Positions 54,605 through 63,765 of a stretch of DNA of 64,000 bases are shown here, one piece after another; the first letter of the stretch is position 1; every line of letters starts with the position of its first letter. The position numbers were made by a program, and so were the translations under genes. The notes beneath the pieces were generated by a model. It worked only from the letters and a program-made list of their open reading frames with translations. It was not told the DNA's origin and did not search any database. The DNA is from CAWHQZ01 sp963831645 (GTDB lineage: Bacteria; Pseudomonadota; Alphaproteobacteria; Rhizobiales; Aestuariivirgaceae): NCBI GenBank assembly GCA_963831645.1, contig CAWHQZ010000006.1:1-64000 (forward strand). Reading direction: 5' to 3'.

Positions 54605-54889
54605 TTACGAAACGTTGACCGCGGTGATCAGCCCCAGCACGGCCAGGGCGGCGAGCGAAAACAGCCAGCTCCTCTTGCCGGAACGGACATCGATCGTGAT
54701 CGCGGCGGTACCGGCGAGAATAGTGACCCAGCCGAGCACCGTTGACATGGATTCGCCGAAGGCGAAGTTGACGAGCGCGACCAGCACGAATGCAGCTCCC
54801 AGAATGGCAATGACCACGCCGGTCAGAAACGCCGCGTACGTACTCTCATGCTCGGCGATGTCGTGCGCCGGGACCGGATCTTCAGCCAT
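54605..54889 (-). CDS. aa3-type cytochrome c oxidase subunit IV family protein
   Basis: A 94-aa protein from ATG 54889. 'EHESTYAAFLTGVVIAILGA' is the conserved 'HE.TY..F......I' start of the bacterial aa3-type oxidase subunit IV domain, followed by hydrophobic helices 'VLGWVTILAGTAAITIDVRS' and 'WLFSLAALAVLGLITAVNVS'. The family's classic member is a single short helix; this one is longer, with three helices. Its place immediately upstream of pntAA is recurrent in Rhizobiales, suggesting a respiratory membrane function. Confidence 0.75.
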   Translation of the reverse strand: MAEDPVPAHDIAEHESTYAAFLTGVVIAILGAAFVLVALVNFAFGESMSTVLGWVTILAGTAAITIDVRSGKRSWLFSLAALAVLGLITAVNVS

Positions 54890-54964
54890 CGATGCCCCGC
54901 TTCGTGGTTTTGGGCGGCGCAAGCTATCCCGCTGCGGGCGGGTTCGCAAGCAGCCGGCACACGT

Positions 54965-56326
54965 TCACAGACCCGCAGCGTCCAGCGCCCGCCGTTGCGC
55001 TTGCTCCACGCGGCTCATGGAAAAGTCAGCCAGCGCGTCGTGGAACAGGTGATGGAAGTTTAGCTCGGCGCGCAGATGTATGAAGACACCGCCGAGGCCG
55101 ATGGCAGCCCGGTCCATGAAAACGAATTCGCGCGGGATGGACACCGGACCTTTTTCTCTCAGGGCCCGGTGCACCTTGAACGCCTGCTTGCGGCCGTACT
55201 CCGCGGGACTTGCGTCTCCGGCGATGGCCCGCACCCGGTCCTCGAGCAGCGGTCCGTAGATGAAGCGCGCCCAGATATTCAGGATATCGATGAGCTCCGA
55301 GCTGAGGCCCTTGAAGCCCCAGGTTTCGTAGGCGTGCGCGATCTGCTCGCGGTCGTTGCGCTGCAGGCCGGTGTACAGATCGACAACTCCTGCCACAAAG
55401 CTCGGCGGAAAGATGCGAATACATCCGTAGTCGAGAAGGTTGATGCCGCGCGGACCGCCGTCTTCCCGGAATACCGTATAGTTGCCGAGATGCGGATCTC
55501 CATGGATGACTCCGAAGCGGCAGAACGGCAGCCACCATGCCCTGAACAGGCTGCGGGCGATCAGATTACGCTCGTCCAGAGGTGCATCCTTGAAGGTCAG
55601 GAGTTTGTCGCCGTCGAGCCAGCTCATGGTGAGCAGCCGCCGGGTTGACAGCTCTCCACTGACGCGGGGCACTCGCACCAGCGCCTCGTCGCGCAGCAAT
55701 GCCGCATAGAGCGCTATGTGCCGGGCTTCGCGCTCATAGTCGAGCTCCTCGCGCAGCCGCGCGCCGATCTCTTCGCCGATTTCGCGCGCGTCGATGGCAG
55801 AATCCATCCGCCGGTGCAGTGCCAGCAGCACATTGAGTTGTGCCAAATCCGCTTCCACGGCCGAATCCATGTCGGGATACTGGAGCTTGCAGGCAAGCGC
55901 GGAGCCATCCGTGTGGCGGGCGCGATGCACCTGGCCCAGCGATGCGGCGGCGGCAGCGGCCGTTTCGAACGACTGGAATCTGCTCTGCCACGCAGCGCCG
56001 AGCTCCGCCGCCATGCGCCGGCGCACGAAGGGCCAGCCCATCGGTGGTGCGTGCGCCTGCAGTTCGCTCAGTTCCCGCGCGTATGCCGCAGGAAGCACGT
56101 CGGGAATGCTGGACAACAGTTGCGCCACCTTCATCAGCGGCCCTTTGAGCGAGCCCAGCGCGTCACGAAACATTCGCGCCTCATCGCTCGTGCTGGCACT
56201 GGCGCCCAACATTCGACCGGCCGCAACTCTGGCAACCGTCGTGCCGAGGCCGGCGCCGACGTTGGCGTAGCGCTGAACGCGGGCGGTGAGCCGATTGTGC
56301 TCGCCGTCTTTTTTGGGCCCGCTCAC
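54965..56326 (-). CDS. ABC1/AarF (UbiB-like) atypical kinase family protein
   Basis: A 453-aa atypical kinase. 'SLKGPLMKVAQLLSSIPDVL' is the N-terminal KxGQ-like motif (here KVAQ), 'AAAAAASLGQVHRARHTDGS' the Ala-rich loop (AAASLGQVH), 'LACKLQYPDMDSAVEADLAQ' the Lys strand, 'ELDYEREARHIALYAALLRD' ExD, 'FGVIHGDPHLGNYTVFREDG' the catalytic HGDxHxGN and 'INLLDYGCIRIF' the DFG-like (DYG). UbiB relatives support ubiquinone synthesis or export. The KxGQ glycine is Ala. Overlaps pepF by 4 bp. Confidence 0.88.
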   Translation of the reverse strand: MSGPKKDGEHNRLTARVQRYANVGAGLGTTVARVAAGRMLGASASTSDEARMFRDALGSLKGPLMKVAQLLSSIPDVLPAAYARELSELQAHAPPMGWPFVRRRMAAELGAAWQSRFQSFETAAAAAASLGQVHRARHTDGSALACKLQYPDMDSAVEADLAQLNVLLALHRRMDSAIDAREIGEEIGARLREELDYEREARHIALYAALLRDEALVRVPRVSGELSTRRLLTMSWLDGDKLLTFKDAPLDERNLIARSLFRAWWLPFCRFGVIHGDPHLGNYTVFREDGGPRGINLLDYGCIRIFPPSFVAGVVDLYTGLQRNDREQIAHAYETWGFKGLSSELIDILNIWARFIYGPLLEDRVRAIAGDASPAEYGRKQAFKVHRALREKGPVSIPREFVFMDRAAIGLGGVFIHLRAELNFHHLFHDALADFSMSRVEQAQRRALDAAGL

Positions 56327-58131
56327 CGGTCCGCCCGGTCGAGAGTTTCGATCTCGTCGATAAATCCTTCGATCATGGCGAGCCCCAGCGCCCAGAACGA
56401 CGGTTGACTGGCATCGAGGCCGAAGGGCGCAAGCAACTCCTTGTGATGTTTTGTGCCGCCGGCCTTGAGCATGGTGAAGTACTTGTCGACGAATCCCTCG
56501 CTCGCTTCCCGGTAGCGAGCAAACAGCGAATTCACCAGGCAGTCGCCGAACGCGTACGCGTAAACGTAAAAAGGCGAATGGATGAAATGCGGAATGTAGC
56601 TCCAGAAGGTCTCATAGCCGGGTCCCAGCCGAACCGCCGGGCCGAGGCTTTCCGCCTGCACCTCGAGCCACAACTCACCCAGCCGGTCGGCCGTCAGCTC
56701 GCCTGACTTTCGTTCGGTGTGGACCTTGCGTTCGAAGGTATAGAAGGCAGTCTGGCGCACCACGGTGTTGAGCATGTCCTCCACCTTCTGGGCCAGCAGC
56801 GCCTTGCGTTTGCGCGGGTCCGTCGCGCCCTTCAGCACCGACTGGAAGGTCAACATCTCGCCGAATACGCTCGCCGTTTCCGCCAGTGTGAGCGGCGTGC
56901 GCGACAGCAGCGGTCCCTGCCGTGCCGCCAGGACCTGATGCACGCCATGGCCGAGCTCGTGGGCTAGCGTCATCACGTCGCGCGCCTTGCCCTGATAGTT
57001 GAGCAGCACGTAAGGATGAACCGATGGAACCGTCGGGTGCGAAAAGGCCCCGGGGGCCTTGCCTGGCCGCACCGGGGCATCGATCCAGCGCCCATCGAAG
57101 AACTGCAGGGCGATTTCCGACATCTGCGGAGCAAATCCGGAGTATGCCGAGAGGACCGTTTCCCGTGCGTCAGCCCAGGGCACGATGCGGGTGTCCTCCT
57201 CCGGCAACGGCGCATTGCGGTCCCAGTGATCGAGCTGCTTCTTGCCGAGCCATCCGGCCTTCATTGCGTAGTAGCGATGCGAAAGCCGCGGATAGGCTGA
57301 CCGCACGGATGTGACGAGAGCCTCGACCACTTCCGGTTCAACTCGATTGGAAAGATGCCGAGCCGCCGCGATATCCTTGAAACCGCGCCAGCGGTCGGAG
57401 ATCTCCTTGTCTTTGGCGAGCGTGTTGGTGATGAGCGTAAACAGCCGCAGATTGGCCTTGAAGGTGTCCGCCAGAGCATTGGCCGCATGCATGCGCCGCG
57501 TTTCATCGGCATCGAGCAGCAGGTTGAGAGCAGGCTCCAGCGTCAGCAATTCGCCCTCGACCTCGAACTTCAAGGCGACCATGGTTTCGTCGAACAGGCG
57601 GTTCCAGGCGCCGAACGAGGTCACCGACTTCTCGAGAAAAAGCTGCTCCAGCTTGTCATCGAGCTGGTAGGGCCGCTCCTTGCGCAGATCGTTCAGCCAC
57701 GGCTCATAGTGCCTGAGCGCGGGAGACGCGAGGGCGCGGGCCATTACTTCGTCGTCGATCCGATTGAGCTCGAGCTCGAAGAACAGCAGCGAGCTGAAAA
57801 TGTCGGTGATCCTCTGGTTGACGTCGCCATAGAATTTCGCCCGCCCGGGGTCGGCGGTGTTCTCCACATAGTGAAGCTGCGCGAACGAGCCCACCCGTCC
57901 GAGCAGATCGTCGAGCGTTTCATATTCGCTGATGGTCCTGGCGAGATCGTCGCCGGCCGAACTGCCGGCGGCTATCTCGCCGAGCTTGCCCTTGAAAAGG
58001 CTTTGGAAGCTCTCGGCGTCGGCAGCCGCCTTCTCCAAATCCCTCGCGAACTCGGGCGCCTCGGAGCCCGAGTAGAGATCGGCGAGGTTCCACTCCGGCA
58101 GATCGTCGAGAGTTGCTGCGGAAAGCGACAT
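56323..58131 (-). CDS. pepF: Oligoendopeptidase F (M3 family metallopeptidase)
   Basis: A 602-aa zinc peptidase. 'LDDLPEWNLADLYSGSEAPE' is the typical start. 'HPTVPSVHPYVLLNYQGKAR' and 'DVMTLAHELGHGVHQVLAAR' contain the HExxH zinc site (here HELGH), and 'RTPLTLAETASVFGEMLTFQ' the third ligand Glu. 'PHFIHSPFYVYAYAFGDCLV' is the substrate loop. Cytoplasmic, degrades oligopeptides. Coupled to the ABC1 kinase gene by a 4-bp overlap. 58132-58379 upstream is the divergent promoter region shared with the response regulator. Confidence 0.93.
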   Translation of the reverse strand: MSLSAATLDDLPEWNLADLYSGSEAPEFARDLEKAAADAESFQSLFKGKLGEIAAGSSAGDDLARTISEYETLDDLLGRVGSFAQLHYVENTADPGRAKFYGDVNQRITDIFSSLLFFELELNRIDDEVMARALASPALRHYEPWLNDLRKERPYQLDDKLEQLFLEKSVTSFGAWNRLFDETMVALKFEVEGELLTLEPALNLLLDADETRRMHAANALADTFKANLRLFTLITNTLAKDKEISDRWRGFKDIAAARHLSNRVEPEVVEALVTSVRSAYPRLSHRYYAMKAGWLGKKQLDHWDRNAPLPEEDTRIVPWADARETVLSAYSGFAPQMSEIALQFFDGRWIDAPVRPGKAPGAFSHPTVPSVHPYVLLNYQGKARDVMTLAHELGHGVHQVLAARQGPLLSRTPLTLAETASVFGEMLTFQSVLKGATDPRKRKALLAQKVEDMLNTVVRQTAFYTFERKVHTERKSGELTADRLGELWLEVQAESLGPAVRLGPGYETFWSYIPHFIHSPFYVYAYAFGDCLVNSLFARYREASEGFVDKYFTMLKAGGTKHHKELLAPFGLDASQPSFWALGLAMIEGFIDEIETLDRADR

Positions 58132-58379
58132 GCAAGGCTCCTTGTCTCGACGTCACAGATCCGCTTCGCCGGAGGTGACGCGGCTGCCAGCCTCATATGA
58201 AGTCTTTGCGGAAGCGCGACAAGCCTCTCGGAGAGCCCTGTCCCAATTGTGCCGGCTCTTTAAGTACCCCTTTACGCTTGCCTGTCACAGTTTGGAAACC
58301 ACAGGCGGGAATTGTCGGGGGCAACGCCGTTACGCTCGGCTTTGAAGGACGGGTTCGCAGGGAAATCAGCAGAGACGGC

Positions 58380-59885
58380 ATGGCTCCTCCCAACGTATTG
58401 ATAGTCGAAGACGATCCTGCGCAGCGCCGTATCCTGGAAGAAATGGTCAAGCGCATGGGCTTTGCCGCCTTTCCTGCCGAGAGCGGGGCCAAGGCGCTCG
58501 ACCTGCTGGCGGGACCCCGCGGCGCGGGCTTCGAGCTGGTGCTGCTCGACCTCGTCATGCCGGGCATTGATGGTCTCGAGTTCCTCGACCGGCTGCAGGC
58601 CGTTCGCGGCGACCTGCCGGTCATCGTGCAGACCGCCCAAGGCTCGATCGATACCGTGGTCAAGGCCATGCGGGCAGGCGCCGATGATTTTGTCGTGAAG
58701 CCGGTCTCGCCGGAACGGCTCAGGATATCGATTCAAAACCTCCTCAAGGTCACCGCCCTCACCGAGGAGGTCAAGCGGCTCAACGCCAAGGTCGGCAGCG
58801 CCCTCACTTTCAATGAGCTCATCGCTACCAGTCCGGCTATGGCCAGCGTTCTGCGTCTGGGCCGCCGCGCAGCCCAGTCGAACATTCCCGTGTTGGTCGA
58901 AGGCGAGTCCGGCGTCGGCAAGGAAATGATCGCTCGCGCCATCCACGGCGAAAGCTCCCGGCGTGGTCGTACGTTCGTTGCCGTGAACTGCGGCGCCATA
59001 CCGGAGAACCTGGTCGAAAGCATTCTCTTTGGCCACGAGAAGGGTTCATTCACCGGCGCCAGCGGCCGGCACATCGGAAAATTCCAGGAGGCCGACGGCG
59101 GGACCCTTTTCCTGGATGAGGTCGCAGAGCTGCCCCTCGACATTCAGGTCAAGCTACTGCGGGCTGTCGAGCAGGGTGAGATCGATCCGGTCGGTTCACG
59201 CAAGCCCGTCAGGCTCGATATTCGCCTTGTTTCCGCGACCAACCGAAACATGATCGAGATGGTCAAGCAGGGCCGGTTCCGTGAAGATCTCTACTACCGG
59301 CTGAACGTTTTTCCGATCCTGCTGCCGCCACTGCGCCAGCGGCTCGAGGATATACCGCAGCTGGTGGATCACTTCATAACCCGCTTCGCAGCCGAGGAAG
59401 GACGCAAGGTCAAGGGTATTGATCCGGCCGCGATGACGATGCTCGGGGCCTACGGTTGGCCGGGCAACGTCCGACAGCTCGAAAACACCGTGTTCCGGGC
59501 GATTGTTCTGTGTGAAGGCAGCGAGCTGGGCGTCGATGACTTTCCGCAGATCGCCTCGCTGGTCGAGGGTTACGAGGCAAAAGTACCTCCGGCGCCCGTC
59601 GCGCGGACGGCGGCGGCGCTGTCACAAGGGCGAGCCGCCGTGATCGGCGCCGACTTCCCGCAATCGGCGGGTGATGTCGTTAGCGACGGCATGGCGCTCG
59701 GCATTCCGGTGGTGACGGCCGGCGGCCACATTCGCAAGCTCGACGAGATCGAAGCTGACATGATTCGCCTGGCTTTGCATCGTTACCGCGGCCAAATGTC
59801 CGAGATTGCCCGCAAACTGGGCATCGGGCGATCGACGCTGTACCGCAAGATGCGTGAGCTCGGCCTCGATGAGGCGAAAATGTAA
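58380..59885 (+). CDS. Sigma-54-dependent response regulator (NtrC family)
   Basis: A 501-aa regulator from ATG 58380. Receiver: 'VLIVEDDPAQRRILEEMVKR' with Asp11/12, 'LVLLDLVMPGIDGLEFLDRL' with phospho-Asp57, 'FVVKPVS' with Lys107. AAA+ domain: Walker A 'VEGESGVGKEMIARAIHGES' (~173-182), sigma-54 loop 'EKGSFTGASGRHIGKFQEAD' (GSFTGA, intact Phe), 'GGTLFLDEVAELPLDIQVKL' Walker B. C-terminal Fis HTH: 'MIRLALHRYRGQMSEIARKL' and 'GIGRSTLYRKMRELGL'. No histidine kinase is adjacent, so its signal is unknown. Confidence 0.93.
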   Translation: MAPPNVLIVEDDPAQRRILEEMVKRMGFAAFPAESGAKALDLLAGPRGAGFELVLLDLVMPGIDGLEFLDRLQAVRGDLPVIVQTAQGSIDTVVKAMRAGADDFVVKPVSPERLRISIQNLLKVTALTEEVKRLNAKVGSALTFNELIATSPAMASVLRLGRRAAQSNIPVLVEGESGVGKEMIARAIHGESSRRGRTFVAVNCGAIPENLVESILFGHEKGSFTGASGRHIGKFQEADGGTLFLDEVAELPLDIQVKLLRAVEQGEIDPVGSRKPVRLDIRLVSATNRNMIEMVKQGRFREDLYYRLNVFPILLPPLRQRLEDIPQLVDHFITRFAAEEGRKVKGIDPAAMTMLGAYGWPGNVRQLENTVFRAIVLCEGSELGVDDFPQIASLVEGYEAKVPPAPVARTAAALSQGRAAVIGADFPQSAGDVVSDGMALGIPVVTAGGHIRKLDEIEADMIRLALHRYRGQMSEIARKLGIGRSTLYRKMRELGLDEAKM

Positions 59886-59980
59886 CACCCTCCGTCATTT
59901 GGCGGTGACAAACGGAAATCCCATTGTCAGTAGGCCGGGGTATCACTAGCTTTGTTTGTAATGTGTGGGGTCTGAAATCG

Positions 59981-62002
59981 ATGGACAGCTTTCGATTTTC
60001 AGTTGCGGTACTCATCGGCGCTGGATGCGTGGCGCTGGCCGCGGCCTGCCCTGCAGCCGCGACCAAGGCCGAAGACGCCGCCAGCATGAATGGCGATATC
60101 AAGAACTTCACCGCCAAGAAATCCCAGGAGAGGAAACGCGCGCGCCAAGCCCGCGAACGGGAGGCTCGCTGGTTCTTCTCCTTCGACGGATACGAGAGCT
60201 ATCGGGAATACGACGCGACACCCCGGTTCTTTGCGCCGCGGTTTTCCAGGCGGGGGTATCGCAAGTCCTTCGGCGACGCCGCTCCCGGCTATAAGGCGAA
60301 ATCACCGGATGCCGGCTTTGGCGATTATGCGCCGCCAAAGCTCGTCAAGCTGCACGACCCCCTGGCTGACGCCGCCAAACCGTACCGCGTACTTGCGGCA
60401 AGCGTTCTGCAAGAGCTCCGCAACCCTGACGCGGCGGTCCGGGTGAGTGAAGGCCATCGCGACGCGATCGTGGCCTTCTACAAGGGCCGGTCATTCGAGC
60501 CGATGTGGGTTACCTCCGAAGGCCTGAACGACAAGGCCAAGCGCGTCCTCGCACACCTCGCCGAGGCCGAGCGCGACGGCTTGCATGCGGCTGACTACCT
60601 TCCTGCAATGCTCGGATCGTTTTCTGACGATGGCGCCATCTTCAGGGGTGACATTGTTCATCTTGCCCGTCTGGAGCTCGATCTCACTGCGGTGACGCTC
60701 CGCTACGCGCAGCACGCCTACAGCGGCAGGATCCTCCCCAGAAAGTTGTCGGGTTATTACGACCTGACCCCGCCCCAGCTCGACGCCAGCTCAACTCTGG
60801 GCGAGTTGTCATGGCGGCTCGTCCCGGACGTATATCTGACGGGTCTGCATCCTGCTCACCCTTCCTATGCCGCCATGAAGTCGGCGCTGGCCGACCTTCG
60901 GAAGAAGCCCAAGGCAGAAGAGAAGCCAATTCCACCGGGCGCCAGAGTGAAGGTCGGCGAACGGGATGGGCGAGTGCCTCTCATCCGCGCTCGCCTGAGC
61001 AAGCTCGGTCATCTCAAGCAGGCTGCAATGCCGAAATTCGGCGCCGACGGCGGCAAGGCTACCTACAGCCCAACGCCTGAAGATGCGCCGCAGGTTTTTG
61101 CGGAGATCGCGGCGAGCGAGATCCTGGACAAGGAGCTTTCCAGGGCCTTGTCGGCATTCCAGAAGGCTCGGTCGATCAAGGTGACGGGGCGCATCGACCC
61201 CGCCACCGTAACCGCGCTCAATCAGCGCCCCGACGGCAACAAGATGCAGAAGCTGCTCCTCAACATGGAGCGGGTGCGCTGGATGCCGCGCGAGCTGGGT
61301 CGCCGTCACGTGTTCGTCAATCAGGCGGCGTTCGACCTACGCCTGATGGAAGGAGACCGCATAAGCTGGCAAACCAAGGTGATCGTCGGCAAGCCCGAGA
61401 CGCAGACCTTCGTCTTCAGTGACGAGATGGAAACGGTCGTCATCAATCCGTACTGGGGCGTGCCGCTGTCGATCATTCAGGGCGAGATGATGCCCATTCT
61501 GGCCAACGACCCGTCCTATCTCGACCGCGAGGGTTACGAGGTTCTTACTCGCGATGGCGTGCAGGTGAGCTCGCGGGCGGTAAACTGGTGGGCATACGGA
61601 TCGAAACTGCCGTACGACGTCCGCCAGCCGCCGGGCCCGAACAATGCCCTGGGCTATGTCAAATTCCTCTTTCCCAACGCGCACGACATCTACATGCACG
61701 ACACACCCACTCGCAACCTGTTCGCAGAGAGCAATCGGGCGTTCAGCCATGGCTGCATTCGGGTGGAGAATCCGCGCGAGCTTGCCGTTCGAGTGCTGGG
61801 ATGGAGCCGTGAGGAGGTTGATGCGACGATCGAAACGGGGGCGAATCAGGATTTCGACCTCGAGCAGAAGATCCCCGTCCACATCAACTACTTTACTGCC
61901 TGGCCCGATGCGAACGGAAAAGTTGGTTATTTTGCCGACTTATACGGGCGAGACGGTCGCCTGGAAAAGGCCCTGAATACTGTCACGGTTGCCGCAAACT
62001 GA
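59981..62002 (+). CDS. L,D-transpeptidase family protein (YcbB-like)
   Basis: A 673-aa exported enzyme. The signal is MDSFRFSVAVLIGAGCVALA, cleaved near 'AAA-TKA'. The middle has a peptidoglycan-binding region ('LSRALSAFQKARSIKVTGRI'), the N-terminal half a scaffold domain ('YLPAMLGSFSDDGAIFRGDI'). The YkuD domain: 'INPYWGVPLSIIQGEMMPIL', 'DIYMHDTPTRNLFAESNRAF' and 'SHGCIRVENPRELAVRVLG' with catalytic Cys at ~590 and His. It forms 3-3 (meso-DAP) cross-links in the periplasm. Length matches YcbB-type enzymes. Confidence 0.9.
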   Translation: MDSFRFSVAVLIGAGCVALAAACPAAATKAEDAASMNGDIKNFTAKKSQERKRARQAREREARWFFSFDGYESYREYDATPRFFAPRFSRRGYRKSFGDAAPGYKAKSPDAGFGDYAPPKLVKLHDPLADAAKPYRVLAASVLQELRNPDAAVRVSEGHRDAIVAFYKGRSFEPMWVTSEGLNDKAKRVLAHLAEAERDGLHAADYLPAMLGSFSDDGAIFRGDIVHLARLELDLTAVTLRYAQHAYSGRILPRKLSGYYDLTPPQLDASSTLGELSWRLVPDVYLTGLHPAHPSYAAMKSALADLRKKPKAEEKPIPPGARVKVGERDGRVPLIRARLSKLGHLKQAAMPKFGADGGKATYSPTPEDAPQVFAEIAASEILDKELSRALSAFQKARSIKVTGRIDPATVTALNQRPDGNKMQKLLLNMERVRWMPRELGRRHVFVNQAAFDLRLMEGDRISWQTKVIVGKPETQTFVFSDEMETVVINPYWGVPLSIIQGEMMPILANDPSYLDREGYEVLTRDGVQVSSRAVNWWAYGSKLPYDVRQPPGPNNALGYVKFLFPNAHDIYMHDTPTRNLFAESNRAFSHGCIRVENPRELAVRVLGWSREEVDATIETGANQDFDLEQKIPVHINYFTAWPDANGKVGYFADLYGRDGRLEKALNTVTVAAN

Positions 62003-62274
62003 CAGTCTGTCGAGCAGAATATCCGGGCTGAAGGCGTCGAATTTGCTGTATCGCCCATGAATTGCCAGCAATTCGACCAATAAAGGAACGTTTAAGGTTA
62101 TTGGCTGATCCTCGCTGCCGGCAATCGATGCCTTTCGTTGCGGCAGGAAGTTTTGACTTGTCGGCGCACTCGCTTCGCTTCATAATCGCACTAGGGACAA
62201 GTGGGGTTCGGGGAATACCTGGGGAGTTCGGGGTTTCTTCGGTTTTGTGAGTTGGGTAGAGCGGGGATCCATCT

Positions 62275-63708
62275 GTGTCGGGACACCACAAACCGTTGCC
62301 ATCACGCCTGAAGAAGCTTGCCTCAATCTCGTTTTTGTTTGCTGCCTGCGCGTCCCTCTACTGGGGGATGTTTGCGGAGCGGACGGTTGCGGCCGGTGAG
62401 ACTCGCACCCTCAGCCTCTATCATGTTCACACCAAGGAATCCCTTGTCATCACCTACAAGCGCAACGGTCGCTACCTCCCTTCGGCGCTTGAAAAGATAA
62501 ACTTCATCATGCGCGACTGGCGCAAGAACCAGTCGACGGCCATCGATCCCAAGACTGTCGATCTGATGTGGGAGTTGCATGCCGACCTCGGTTCAAAGGC
62601 GCCGATCCACATCATCTGCGGCTTTCGTTCGGCTTCCACCAACGCCATGCTGAAGAAAATCGGCCGCAATGTCGCCCGGCAGAGCATGCATATCAGCGGC
62701 AAGGCTATCGATCTGTATTTCCCGGATGTACCCGTGGCCAAGCTCCGCGGCAGCGCCATTGTCCGGCAGGCAGGCGGCGTCGGCTATTATCCACGCTCGG
62801 GCGTTTCCGGCTTCGTCCATATAGATTCCGGCAACGTTCGCTACTGGCCACGTCCCAGCGCGACCCAGATGGCCGACATCCACCGTGACTTCCGCAAGAC
62901 CATCGGCGCAAGGATGACCAACGGCTATATGGTTGCGCAGGTCGAGACCGATCCGAACGCTTCCGTCACGAAGGCCAGCGGCACGGTGCAGATGGCGGCC
63001 GCCGACTTCGGACGCGACGATGAAGCGGAAGAGATGTCTGCCGTAACGGCAAGCCTGCCCAAGAGCACGCTGGGCGTCGAACTGGCCTCGGCCTATCCCG
63101 TACCGACACCGCGCGCCCGCCCGATCGAGGTAATGTTCCTCGCCAGCATGCAGGTTGAGCCGGCGTCCGCGCCGCCGACCACGCCCAACTTCGCCAGACG
63201 GTCGCCGGAGTTCGAGAGTTTAGGCGACCTGGCCGCCGGCGAAGACATTCTCGACACGGAACTGAGCCCGGCCAACGCCACCAGCAAGGGAAGCCTGGCC
63301 GGCTTCGCAACCACCAGCAACAGCACCATGACCATGGCGTCGGCAGCGGGCGCGTCCGACAATCCGGCTTGGTGGCCCGTACGCTGGCTTTTCGATACCG
63401 ATAGCCTGATCCGCCGCGATCAGGCGCCAGTGGCGCCGGAAGTCGTGGATATCGGCCATACGGACGAACCTGACGAAGTCCCGGCACAGACCATGATCAT
63501 GGACGACGGAATCGGCCGCTATCTGTCCAGCATTGAAGAAGCGTCAGACGACGACAGCGGTCAGGTGATGAGCTCGGGCAAGTCCGACATGCTTATCGTA
63601 AATCGCTCGACCAAGAGCGACAACCTTTGGCGCGCGGCGGACTACGACCAGCTGGGTAGCGCCAGCGACGTTCTGAATGGCGGCGCCGCTCCCCTGCGGT
63701 TCGAATAG
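62275..63708 (+). CDS. DUF882 (YcbK/peptidase M15-like) exported protein with long C-terminal extension
   Basis: A 477-aa protein from GTG 62275. 'LASISFLFAACASLYWGMFA' is an N-terminal membrane segment/signal. The DUF882 domain (~35-200): 'TRTLSLYHVHTKESLVITYK', 'IHIICGFRSASTNAMLKKIG' and 'SMHISGKAIDLYFPDVPVAK' (H-x-x-G-x-A-x-D zinc site), then 'GGVGYYPRSGVSGFVHIDSG' (H ligand). The family is peptidoglycan-peptidase-like. The rest (~205-477) is low-complexity, Ala/Ser/Asp-rich and unrecognised. The L,D-transpeptidase gene upstream suggests a shared cell-wall role. The 62003-62274 gap contains no gene, only a probable promoter. Confidence 0.85.
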   Translation: MSGHHKPLPSRLKKLASISFLFAACASLYWGMFAERTVAAGETRTLSLYHVHTKESLVITYKRNGRYLPSALEKINFIMRDWRKNQSTAIDPKTVDLMWELHADLGSKAPIHIICGFRSASTNAMLKKIGRNVARQSMHISGKAIDLYFPDVPVAKLRGSAIVRQAGGVGYYPRSGVSGFVHIDSGNVRYWPRPSATQMADIHRDFRKTIGARMTNGYMVAQVETDPNASVTKASGTVQMAAADFGRDDEAEEMSAVTASLPKSTLGVELASAYPVPTPRARPIEVMFLASMQVEPASAPPTTPNFARRSPEFESLGDLAAGEDILDTELSPANATSKGSLAGFATTSNSTMTMASAAGASDNPAWWPVRWLFDTDSLIRRDQAPVAPEVVDIGHTDEPDEVPAQTMIMDDGIGRYLSSIEEASDDDSGQVMSSGKSDMLIVNRSTKSDNLWRAADYDQLGSASDVLNGGAAPLRFE

Positions 63709-63765
63709 CTTTCGGCCTTTTTTCGGCGGGTACTCCATTCGGCGCATTTCCCGCCATGGGGACAG